Source of the DNA: Caryophanales bacterium UBA1188
GTDB lineage: Bacteria; Bacillota_I; Bacilli_A; Izemoplasmatales; UBA1188
Assembly (NCBI GenBank): GCA_002310135.1
Contig: DBYK01000001.1
Coordinates: 186,001 to 250,000, forward strand
Length of the DNA stretch: 64,000 bases
Reading direction: 5' to 3'
Below, piece by piece: positions 41,243 to 49,267 of this stretch. Within the stretch, counting starts at the first letter, position 1, and each line of letters opens with the position of its first letter. The notes under the pieces are model-generated. The model searched no databases. It was not told where the DNA came from and saw only the letters and a list, made by a program, of their open reading frames with translations. Position numbers and translations under genes: made by a program.

Positions 41243-43956
41243 TATTCTATGCCTCCTATATCATCTTCATTAGAAGAATCATCATCTATAGATTCATCTA
41301 TAGAAGATTCGTCTTCTTCTTCAGTTTCTTCTAAAATTTCTTTATAATCATTTTTATAATCTTTTACTTTAGTTTCAACTTTAACATTTAAGCCATTATA
41401 TTTTTCTATGAGTTTAATCGCTTCAGCTTCACTTACTGGTTGGCTGATTAAATAACCTTGAATTACTTCACAACCCATACGTGATAATAATTCTGATTGT
41501 CTTTCAGTTTCAACACCTTCTGCGATTAATTCGAGGTCAAGTGATGAACCCATTTGAACGATTCTTGTGACAATTACTCTTGTGATTTTATCACTAACCA
41601 TATATTTAGTGAATTCTTTATCTATCTTAATCGCATCAACTGGAAGATCTTTTAAATATAACATTGATGAATATCCAACACCGAAGTCATCAAGGTGGAT
41701 TACGAATCCTTTTTCTTTTAAGATTCTAAGTTTTGAAACCATATTATCCCTGTTTTCCATAAGGAAAGTTTCAGTTATTTCAAGGGCGATTGAATTACTC
41801 TTAATCTTATGTTCATCATAAGTTTTGATTATTTCAAATACGAAACCACTCTGTAAGAGTTGAACTGGGGATACATTTAATGAAATTGAAATACCTGTAT
41901 TTTCAATTTTCTTCGCAAAAGAGAATACTTTTTCATTGATTAATCTACCAAGTTCAATAATCATACCATTTCTTTCTGCGATTGTAACGTAGTGCTCAGG
42001 TGAATCGAATTTATATTTAGGATTAGTCCATCTAAGAAGAGCTTCAAAACCTACAATCTTCTTAGTTTTGATGTTGAATTGAGGTTGGAAATGCATCTCA
42101 AATTCATCCTTTTCTATCGCTTTCTTTAAATCTTGTTCAAGGATTTGGTCTCTTGTAAAGGATGATGATAATTCTGCATTATATAAGGCAACTTTAATAA
42201 GTCTTGATTGTTTAGCTCTTTCTAAAGACTTATTCATATTCTCAAATATAACTTCAGTAGATGCGCTAGTCTTAAGTTCTTCATCAACGTTTAAAAGACC
42301 GGCTTTAGCTTCAACTTGGATGAAATATTTCTCTTTTATTTCTATTGGGTCATATAATAAATCTATTATCTTCTTAGCCCAGTTTATCGATGCATTATAG
42401 TTAGATATATCTTTAATAAATACTAAGAAGAAAGATGTTCTGACGTTATAAACATTATAGTTTTTAAATGTTTCGCTTAGTGAATCACAAATACGCTGTG
42501 CCATAGTTCTTAAAAGAACGTTACCACTTTCATAACCATATAATCTATTAATTTTATTGAAGTCTAGTAAATCTATTGCGACAAATGAAGTGTTAGATAA
42601 TGCGAATTGTGGTGTCACAATATAATTTCCTACATCTTTATCAAAGATAATTTTATTTGGAAGATTTGTGACTTGGTTGAAAGATGCAATCTTCGCATTG
42701 ATCACTTTTTCTTTGTGTTCTCTTGTGATGTCATAACCTATTAGGATGTATTTATTAAATACCCTCATAGGAATGAAATTAACATATATTTTTTCTTCTT
42801 CTTTTTGTGAATCAAATTCTAAAATGAAAGCATCTTGTCTTTGAATGATAGACATGATTTTACTATCATCTTCAACGACTTTAAATTCTTCGACATTCTC
42901 AAAGAGTGAAAATTCTTTGATGTTTTTCTCACAAGATCTATTATGCCTTAATATCTTACCTCTTCTATCTATTGTGATAGTCATTGGCTTAACGAAATAA
43001 TATGAGAATCTATTGCTTGATAAATCTTGGTTCTTCTTATACATTGAGTAACCAAAGATAAAAGTTAAGAGTCCCACAACGAAAGTCGCAGATACTGAAA
43101 TAATAATTAAAGTGTTGATTAAATATTTATTGTCAGCGTTTACTTTATCATATTCAAAGACGAAACCTATATACATATTTTGATCCATATCTTTTAGGAT
43201 AGGAATATATAAGAAATATGATTTAACACCTGAGAAATTGAGCACTTCATAGCCCTCTAAACTTTCAGTAAAGGCAGTACTTAATTTATTGTAATCATAT
43301 GATAGATTATATCTGTTGATATAATCAAAATATAGAGTTCTACCTTTATCATAACCATCTTTGATATAATTGATTCTTCCAGTCTTTTCAAAGATTAAAT
43401 AATATGATTCATCAAGTAGGTCGCTATATTGATCAAATAAAGGATTGATATAATTTTTGATTTCTGTATAAAGCACTAAATCATGAATTCTAAATACTAA
43501 ATAATTTAGTGAATCTACATATTCATCAATAATGCTCTTGAATGAATATATTGCGATTGGTTTAGTGTAATATTCATATATCGCATCATTTAAAGCGAAT
43601 GTTTCATTTCCTATATGGATTGTATCGCCACTGAAATATGCCTTATTTAAGGTATAACCTAATATTGAAGATGCTTGAAGCAATATAGCATCGCTTACAC
43701 TATTATATGAAGTCTCTCCATCTTCTGCTTCACCAATCTCACTTATTATATAATCATAAACTTTTTGATAATCATCTTTCATCTTATTTTGAATATTAGA
43801 TGAAACTGTTAAAGATGAAATGAATAAAGATTCAGAATTCTTTCTATCTATATAATTTTGAGATAAGAAATAATAAGCGACAGAAAAGAAACCCAATACT
43901 ACTATTGTGGATAAGACTACAGTAATAATTAAATTCCTAAGATTTTTACTAGACAT
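41242..43956 (-). CDS. Membrane sensor with degenerate GGDEF and intact EAL domain
   Basis: A 904-residue protein: helix at about 10-32, a large extracytoplasmic sensor region to about 280, a second helix, a PAS-like segment, a GGDEF-like domain with RTSFF in place of GGDEF, and an EAL domain with all hallmarks (EALLRW, SLNVSP, EITE, DDFGVGYSS, KIDKEF, AEGVET, QGYLISQP). It ends in an acidic Asp/Glu/Ser tail. It is most likely an active c-di-GMP phosphodiesterase responding to an external signal. It is in an operon with the 281-residue protein upstream and the 477-residue protein downstream. Confidence 0.9.
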   Translation of the reverse strand: MSSKNLRNLIITVVLSTIVVLGFFSVAYYFLSQNYIDRKNSESLFISSLTVSSNIQNKMKDDYQKVYDYIISEIGEAEDGETSYNSVSDAILLQASSILGYTLNKAYFSGDTIHIGNETFALNDAIYEYYTKPIAIYSFKSIIDEYVDSLNYLVFRIHDLVLYTEIKNYINPLFDQYSDLLDESYYLIFEKTGRINYIKDGYDKGRTLYFDYINRYNLSYDYNKLSTAFTESLEGYEVLNFSGVKSYFLYIPILKDMDQNMYIGFVFEYDKVNADNKYLINTLIIISVSATFVVGLLTFIFGYSMYKKNQDLSSNRFSYYFVKPMTITIDRRGKILRHNRSCEKNIKEFSLFENVEEFKVVEDDSKIMSIIQRQDAFILEFDSQKEEEKIYVNFIPMRVFNKYILIGYDITREHKEKVINAKIASFNQVTNLPNKIIFDKDVGNYIVTPQFALSNTSFVAIDLLDFNKINRLYGYESGNVLLRTMAQRICDSLSETFKNYNVYNVRTSFFLVFIKDISNYNASINWAKKIIDLLYDPIEIKEKYFIQVEAKAGLLNVDEELKTSASTEVIFENMNKSLERAKQSRLIKVALYNAELSSSFTRDQILEQDLKKAIEKDEFEMHFQPQFNIKTKKIVGFEALLRWTNPKYKFDSPEHYVTIAERNGMIIELGRLINEKVFSFAKKIENTGISISLNVSPVQLLQSGFVFEIIKTYDEHKIKSNSIALEITETFLMENRDNMVSKLRILKEKGFVIHLDDFGVGYSSMLYLKDLPVDAIKIDKEFTKYMVSDKITRVIVTRIVQMGSSLDLELIAEGVETERQSELLSRMGCEVIQGYLISQPVSEAEAIKLIEKYNGLNVKVETKVKDYKNDYKEILEETEEEDESSIDESIDDDSSNEDDIGGIE

Positions 43957-43967
43957 AACTCTCTCGC

Positions 43968-44813
43968 TTAAATGATTCTTATGGCATTAGAGCCACTAAG
44001 TATCAACATTTTTAAGGCTTCAATGTCATATTCATTCGCCCTAACATTTATAGATTTATGACATATTCCACCATTTGTAATATATAAGAATGTGCTCGAT
44101 TTAGGGATTAGTCCAACCTCTTTCAAGAGGTCAATATCGATTAAATAGTCACTACTAAATGCGGCACTAATTTCTCCAATTGAAATCATCGCTCTTACTC
44201 TTCTATCAGGTTCTTTAAGAGCTTTTTCTAAAATAGTACATTTTTCCATTCTATCTAAAGATAAGATGTCTAGTTGTGTATTTTCATCTATTTCTCTTAT
44301 CTTTCCTTTATACAAGTCTTTAGAATGTTTTGTGAATAAAGAAACATAATCAAACTCTTTTTGTTCTATGGTTTCTTTATCTTTAAGTAATACCTTTAAT
44401 AGATTTAAGGCATCCTTAATCCTTTTAGGGGAATTAACTTTAAGCATTGATTTAGTTTCTTCAAAACCACTAAAAGATTTATAATCTACTAAAAAATATT
44501 TTTTAGTTTTCTCATCTATATCTACATTTAGATATAATCTAAGCGCTCTATCGAATAAAGTGATTTTAAGGATAGGCTCATTATTATATCTATATTCTTC
44601 ATATTGTGAATTTACGAATCTTTCAAGAGAAAAATTATCCAAATAATTTCTAATAGTTGAATAAGCTTCTTTAATTAAAGGATTAGAGATTGTAAGTTCA
44701 TTTGAAAATTCTTTGTTGAAATCTATTCTATATGTCTTCTTAGATACTTTTTCATCTTTTAGTTCTTCAAATGGTTCTATTTCAAATTTTAGAACTTTTA
44801 ATTTATCACTCAT
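43968..44813 (-). CDS. Soluble protein with a repeated unnamed domain
   Basis: A 281-residue protein of unknown function. Residues about 50-145 (ILKITLFDRALRLYLNVD, then YFLVDYKS and LKVNSPKRIKDALNLLKVLL) match a domain that occurs twice in the 60274-62199 protein. The pattern is a beta hairpin, then F..DhS.., then lKh.S.RRhK.A..Lh. The C-terminal region (about 200-281) includes GGICHKSINVRANEYDIEA. It overlaps the upstream 4-helix gene and leads into the GGDEF/EAL genes, so a role in the c-di-GMP pathway is possible. Confidence 0.5.
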   Translation of the reverse strand: MSDKLKVLKFEIEPFEELKDEKVSKKTYRIDFNKEFSNELTISNPLIKEAYSTIRNYLDNFSLERFVNSQYEEYRYNNEPILKITLFDRALRLYLNVDIDEKTKKYFLVDYKSFSGFEETKSMLKVNSPKRIKDALNLLKVLLKDKETIEQKEFDYVSLFTKHSKDLYKGKIREIDENTQLDILSLDRMEKCTILEKALKEPDRRVRAMISIGEISAAFSSDYLIDIDLLKEVGLIPKSSTFLYITNGGICHKSINVRANEYDIEALKMLILSGSNAIRII

Positions 44814-45258
44814 CTAAAGTTGCCTCCTTAAAACTTATTGTAAGGAGATAGACAACTAAACAATAAATAGTTGAAAGGAATGAATAGATTATAGTTATTA
44901 TAAGCATAACGAATGGGAAATTAGGGTGAAAAAGAGCGTTATAATAGCCATTTGAAAATAGGAATAATAAGAAAAATGAGAATAGGTATAATGGTCCAAA
45001 AGAATATCTCTTCATTCTTTTTGAATTGATAATCCAAATAATTATGAAGAAGATGATAGTTATAGCGGATAAGATTGTGAATATTACCTTGTATGTTCCA
45101 CCTCTAAAAAGATTCATAACTAGATAATCGAATGCTAAAGAGAAAGCATTAAACGAATCACTAAATGAGAAGAAAAATAAAGATAATAAAGAGATTCCAA
45201 ATAAGCCTAAGAAACCATAAAATACGTATTTTTCAATTAATATTAGTTTATCTTTCAC
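44806..45258 (-). CDS. Four-helix membrane protein, unknown
   Basis: A protein of about 150 residues with four hydrophobic helices and short loops; no recognisable family. The start is GTG 45258 (VKDKLILIEKY), preceded by GGGGG at about 9 nt, in preference to a TTG five codons earlier that overlaps that site. It is first in the four-gene operon with the 281-residue protein and two GGDEF/EAL proteins, and overlaps the next gene by 8 nt. Confidence 0.55.
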   Translation of the reverse strand: MKDKLILIEKYVFYGFLGLFGISLLSLFFFSFSDSFNAFSLAFDYLVMNLFRGGTYKVIFTILSAITIIFFIIIWIINSKRMKRYSFGPLYLFSFFLLFLFSNGYYNALFHPNFPFVMLIITIIYSFLSTIYCLVVYLLTISFKEATLDE

Positions 45259-45309
45259 GAGTATTTCCCCCAAAAAAATAATATCCCTTTTTAATAATTA
45301 TATAGAAAA

Positions 45310-45341
45310 ATAAAATAAAAAGCAATATTTTGAAATATTGC
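45310..45341 (-). terminator. Terminator of greA
   Basis: GCAATATTT and AAATATTGC pair around a minimal loop, followed on the minus strand by TTTTTATTTTATTTTT. It lies 36 nt after the greA stop. Confidence 0.9.
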
Positions 45342-45376
45342 AAATTTATTTTAGTCATTTTATATATTGAGTTAAA

Positions 45377-45832
45377 TTAAGCTTTTAATTTGCCTTTTTC
45401 AAGGATTTTAATAGTTATTTTTTTACCTGTACCTGATGTATAAGTTACGATATCACCAATTTTTCTTCCTTGAACTGCTTTACCTATAGGTGATTCTTTT
45501 GAAACTTTATTATCTTCAGGATCAGCTTCAGTTATACCTACAAGTTGGAAACTCTTAACTAAACCAGTTTCAGTAAATTCAACTTTCAACCATTCTTCTC
45601 TGATGATTTCATGGTATTTTAAGATATCTTCTATTTCCGCAAGTCTAGCGTTTAATTTAGCTTGTTCTTCTTTAGCGGCGCTATATTCAGAGTTTTCAGA
45701 TAAGTCACCAAGTGCTCTTGCTTCTTGTATCGCAATCTTATTGGCTTCTATATCAACGGTTAAAATATGTTCTTTCTCTTTCTTTAATTCTTCTAAGCCT
45801 TGGGCAGTTATTTGATGAAGATGTTGTGCCAT
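45377..45832 (-). CDS. greA: Transcription elongation factor GreA
   Basis: A 151-residue GreA that rescues backtracked RNA polymerase by stimulating transcript cleavage. The coiled-coil tip ARALGDLSENSEYSAAKEEQ carries the essential acidic residues, and the C-terminal SPIGKAVQGRKIGD block is typical. Slightly shorter than the usual 157-158. It follows the trhP/trmR genes, as in B. subtilis minus udk. Confidence 0.96.
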   Translation of the reverse strand: MAQHLHQITAQGLEELKKEKEHILTVDIEANKIAIQEARALGDLSENSEYSAAKEEQAKLNARLAEIEDILKYHEIIREEWLKVEFTETGLVKSFQLVGITEADPEDNKVSKESPIGKAVQGRKIGDIVTYTSGTGKKITIKILEKGKLKA

Positions 45833-45904
45833 ACTAATACCTCTTTCTTTCCTCGTTAATTATAATATATTATGCTTTCTTTTTCAAAGAAAAATTATTA
45901 TTTT

Positions 45905-47083
45905 TTATTTTCTTCTTAAAATATCATTTATTTTAAGGTCCCTATCTACTTCTATTTCTAGTATCTCAAGAGCGTGTCTTGCATCTTTAACTCTTTCTTT
46001 ATCTTTATATAATTTTAAAGCTTTCACATTAAATAATTCTTTATTTGGAGACATAACTTCCATCACTTCACCTTCAATAAAATGATTTCTGACTTCAACT
46101 GTCGCAATAGATTTTTCTTTATCATATTTAAGCACTATTCCAAGGAAAGACTGATTAGCTTCAGGTGAAGTTTTAGAATAAAGTGTGAGTTTATTGTCTG
46201 TTTTACCACTTAAGAAACCTGAATAGTGATCTCTATTTTCACTTGATTCTAATAGATTTTGATAGAAAGAAATATCTCTCATATTTCCACTTTCTATATC
46301 ATCAAGAAGCATTCTATAAGTATAAGCTATAGTTGCGACATAGTGTAGACTTTTCATTCTACCTTCAACCTTCAGTGAATCTATACCTATATCATATAAA
46401 TCTTTAATAAAGTTTACTCCATTTAAATCTTTAGAACCTATATTGAAAGTATAATCATTTATTTTCTCATCACTTCTATAGATATCATATATCCACCTAC
46501 AAGAATGAGCGCATCCACCTCTATTTGCATCTCTATTAGACATATAATTAGACATAGTGCATCTTCCGCTAAATCCGCTACACATTCCCCCATGAATGAA
46601 TACTTCTATTTCAGCTTTTGTGTTCTCTTTTATATATTTGATTTCTGAAATAGAGAGTTCTCTTCCAAGAACCACTCTGTCATAACCTAGTGAATGGAGT
46701 AGATTTACGCTATCTTTATTGATGATAGAACTTTGAGTTGAAATAGAGATATGAAGATTAGTATTATCTTTTGCGAGTTTTAAAATCGCAGGACTAGAAA
46801 CTATAATTCCATCTATATTTAGTTTTTCAAGTTGAATTAAAAACTCAACTACTCCTTTTATCTCTTTTTCTCTTGGAATTACATTCACCGTAACATATAC
46901 TTTCTTGCCTCTTTCATGAGCGAATGATACAGCTTCTTTAATATCAGATAGAGTGAAATTGGATGCTTGAGCTCTAAGAGAATATTTTTCTCCACCTATA
47001 TATACACTATCAGCCCCATATAAAAGCGCAAATTTTAATTTTTCTAAATTTCCTGCGGGGAGGAGAAGTTCTATCTTTTTCAT
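45905..47083 (-). CDS. trhP2: U32 peptidase-family tRNA hydroxylation protein (YrrO/TrhP2-like)
   Basis: A 392-residue U32 protein beginning KKIELLLPAGNLEKLKFALLYGADSVYIGG-type sequence, with cysteines in CSGFSGRC and GGCAHSCR expected to bind a cluster or metal. In B. subtilis YrrN/YrrO (TrhP1/TrhP2) are needed for prephenate-dependent 5-hydroxyuridine formation at tRNA position 34. Its start overlaps the trhP1-like stop by 4 nt. Confidence 0.9.
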   Translation of the reverse strand: MKKIELLLPAGNLEKLKFALLYGADSVYIGGEKYSLRAQASNFTLSDIKEAVSFAHERGKKVYVTVNVIPREKEIKGVVEFLIQLEKLNIDGIIVSSPAILKLAKDNTNLHISISTQSSIINKDSVNLLHSLGYDRVVLGRELSISEIKYIKENTKAEIEVFIHGGMCSGFSGRCTMSNYMSNRDANRGGCAHSCRWIYDIYRSDEKINDYTFNIGSKDLNGVNFIKDLYDIGIDSLKVEGRMKSLHYVATIAYTYRMLLDDIESGNMRDISFYQNLLESSENRDHYSGFLSGKTDNKLTLYSKTSPEANQSFLGIVLKYDKEKSIATVEVRNHFIEGEVMEVMSPNKELFNVKALKLYKDKERVKDARHALEILEIEVDRDLKINDILRRK

Positions 47084-47922
47084 AATACATCTCCTTTTAA
47101 AAGGCCAATTTCTCTATACAAGAAACCCGAATCAAATAGATCATTATATTTAGACAAATAGATAGAATAATCGAGTTCACCCTTATATAAAGCTAAGGTA
47201 TCAAAATATAAATCATTAGGTATAAATATTCTATTTAAAATGAGGTAATCAATTTCTTTTGTTTCTCTAAAAAGTGAATATCCATCAAAAATCTTATCTC
47301 TATATATTCTAAATGAGATATCATCTTCAATCACCCTATATTTTTCATCTCTAGTTTCTTCTTTTAAAGATAAATCAAATCTATTTTTAAGTTTAAGGTT
47401 TAAGTTATATTCAAGATTATAATTAGTGAAATGTTTTCTATAAGAATAAAACATCATAATATAACCAAAGATTTGATATGCATATTTTGTATTACCTTTA
47501 TTTTTTAATATAGATAAGATATCATCTTTAGTTATCTCTCTTGAGATTAATAATTTATTAATTCCTAAATCTTTAAAGAATTCTTGATCTAGGTGATTTG
47601 TGATAAATGTCTCAGGCGCATAAATCGCTTTATTTATTATTCCAAGTTCTCTAAAGACTTCAATTAAGGAGAAGTCTTGAAATAGAAAATAATCTAGAGA
47701 TTTTAAATCTTTTAAAATGATTTTAAGTTCACTTAATTCCCTGTCATGATATAAAGCGGAAATGTCCAAAATCACAGCTTTTTTGGTAGATTCTTTAATT
47801 GATAATATTTCATCTTTAGTGAATAATTTTCCGTCATTAAAAGAATATCTATCTAAAGATACTATCATTCCATCAGCCATTTTATCAATTTCATCTAAAT
47901 CATATAAATATGTGAAAATCAT
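47080..47922 (-). CDS. trhP1: U32-like protein YrrN/TrhP1
   Basis: A 280-residue divergent U32-family protein (DGMIVSLDRYSFNDGKLFT, APETFITNHLDQEFFKDLGI, LLISREIT) lacking the cysteine cluster of its partner. Placed between trmR and trhP2 with 4-nt overlaps on both sides, exactly the yrrM-yrrN-yrrO arrangement. It probably forms a complex with TrhP2 for ho5U34 synthesis. Confidence 0.85.
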   Translation of the reverse strand: MIFTYLYDLDEIDKMADGMIVSLDRYSFNDGKLFTKDEILSIKESTKKAVILDISALYHDRELSELKIILKDLKSLDYFLFQDFSLIEVFRELGIINKAIYAPETFITNHLDQEFFKDLGINKLLISREITKDDILSILKNKGNTKYAYQIFGYIMMFYSYRKHFTNYNLEYNLNLKLKNRFDLSLKEETRDEKYRVIEDDISFRIYRDKIFDGYSLFRETKEIDYLILNRIFIPNDLYFDTLALYKGELDYSIYLSKYNDLFDSGFLYREIGLLKGDVL

Positions 47923-48491
47923 TTAAGTTTGATTGAGATACTCATCCCATCTCCTACATCTATTATTTCGCTTTTATAGTCAGAATTATCAATTAACCAT
48001 TCTCTAAAAGCTTTAATTTTTTTAAGCATACTTCTCAAGTTTTTACTTTTAATATCATCTATTTCATCGATTAATCCATGAAAATTTAGATTATCAATTA
48101 TGACTATTCCACCCACTTTTAAGAATGGAGTAAACCTTAAAAAGAATTTTTGGTTTTGAGCTTTTGCGGCATCTATAAATATTAGATCATATAATTTATT
48201 TGGCGTATAAGATAGCGCATCCATATATACTACTTCAATTTTATCTTGAAAGTTATATTTAGATATATTATTTATAGCTTCATTATACATATCTAAATTT
48301 CTTTCTATTGTGGTAACTTTGGCTCCTAAAGACGCCATATTAAGTGCGCTATAGCCTATTGCACTACCTACCTCAAGCACATCTTTTATGTTATATTTTT
48401 TGATGTTTAAAAGAAGGAAAGATAATCCTTCATCTTTGATAATTGGTATATGATTTATGAGGGCGTATTCTTTTAAATCATCAAACATCAT
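47919..48491 (-). CDS. trmR: O-methyltransferase YrrM/TrmR
   Basis: A 190-residue class I methyltransferase: VLEVGSAIGYSALNMA (SAM motif I), FIDAAKAQ (metal/catalytic region) and IIDNLNFHG. TrmR methylates 5-hydroxyuridine 34 to mo5U in Gram-positive tRNAs, the step after TrhP1/TrhP2, with which it overlaps. The start may be either of two adjacent ATGs. Confidence 0.92.
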   Translation of the reverse strand: MMFDDLKEYALINHIPIIKDEGLSFLLLNIKKYNIKDVLEVGSAIGYSALNMASLGAKVTTIERNLDMYNEAINNISKYNFQDKIEVVYMDALSYTPNKLYDLIFIDAAKAQNQKFFLRFTPFLKVGGIVIIDNLNFHGLIDEIDDIKSKNLRSMLKKIKAFREWLIDNSDYKSEIIDVGDGMSISIKLK

Positions 48492-48495
48492 CTTC

Positions 48496-48843
48496 TTATG
48501 ATACTAAAGTCTCCTCATCAACTGAATCATCATCTTGAGACTCATCTTCATCATCCGATAAATTAGCGCTCAATATTCTATCAACCATTGAATCGAATAC
48601 TTCTTGACAATATTCCATATCTTCTTCACTAGTGATTTCTACTAATTCTTCACTTCCATCACTATTTTTAATGATTTCTGCGACAAAGAATTCTCTATCT
48701 TCAAAATCGATATCTTCAATATCAGTATATATTACGAATCTTTTTCCGTTTTCTTCTCTTTCAAATTCTTCGAAAACTTGAATAGGTTTTTCTTTACCAT
48801 CTTCACCTGTGATAAAACTTAATTCATCATTTTTATTTATCAT
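48496..48843 (-). CDS. yrzB: DUF1292 family protein YrzB
   Basis: A 115-residue, very acidic protein (ELSFITGEDGKEKPIQVFEE..., EELVEITSEEDMEYCQEVFD) of the DUF1292 family, with a Ser/Asp/Glu-rich tail. Function unknown; conserved between yrrK and mltG/yrrM in Bacilli, as here. Confidence 0.9.
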   Translation of the reverse strand: MINKNDELSFITGEDGKEKPIQVFEEFEREENGKRFVIYTDIEDIDFEDREFFVAEIIKNSDGSEELVEITSEEDMEYCQEVFDSMVDRILSANLSDDEDESQDDDSVDEETLVS

Positions 48844-48844
48844 A

Positions 48845-49267
48845 TCATTTTCTCCTTTTCTTATCTAAATAATCTTGAAGAATTACTTTAGCGGCCGCTG
48901 AATCGATTTCATCATGTCTAGTCTTCTTTGATTCATTTCCATAAATCATATTAGATAGACCTATTTTAGTAGTTAAGCGTTCATCTAATAATTCTATTTT
49001 TATATCTATTTTTTCTTCAAGCATTTTCTTAAATTCTAAAGTGATTTGAGCTTGTTCGCCTAGAGTGCCATCCATATTTTTTGGAAGACCTAGAACAATT
49101 TCTTCTACATTATTATCATTTATTACTTTTAAGAGTTCATCTATCGCAGAATTAAAATCTTTATACTTAAATCTGATAGTTGGATACCCATTTGAAAACA
49201 TTTCAAGTGAATCAGATATCGCTACACCTAGAGTTTTAAGTCCTAAATCTAATCCCATTATCTTCAT
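48845..49267 (-). CDS. yrrK: YqgF/RuvX RNase H-like protein
   Basis: A 140-residue YqgF family protein, implicated in 16S rRNA 5'-end maturation and anti-termination. Catalytic acidic positions are visible: GLDLGLKTLGVAISD, ELLDERLTT and DEIDSAAA. ATG 49267 overlaps the alaS stop (ATGA). Confidence 0.94.
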   Translation of the reverse strand: MKIMGLDLGLKTLGVAISDSLEMFSNGYPTIRFKYKDFNSAIDELLKVINDNNVEEIVLGLPKNMDGTLGEQAQITLEFKKMLEEKIDIKIELLDERLTTKIGLSNMIYGNESKKTRHDEIDSAAAKVILQDYLDKKRRK

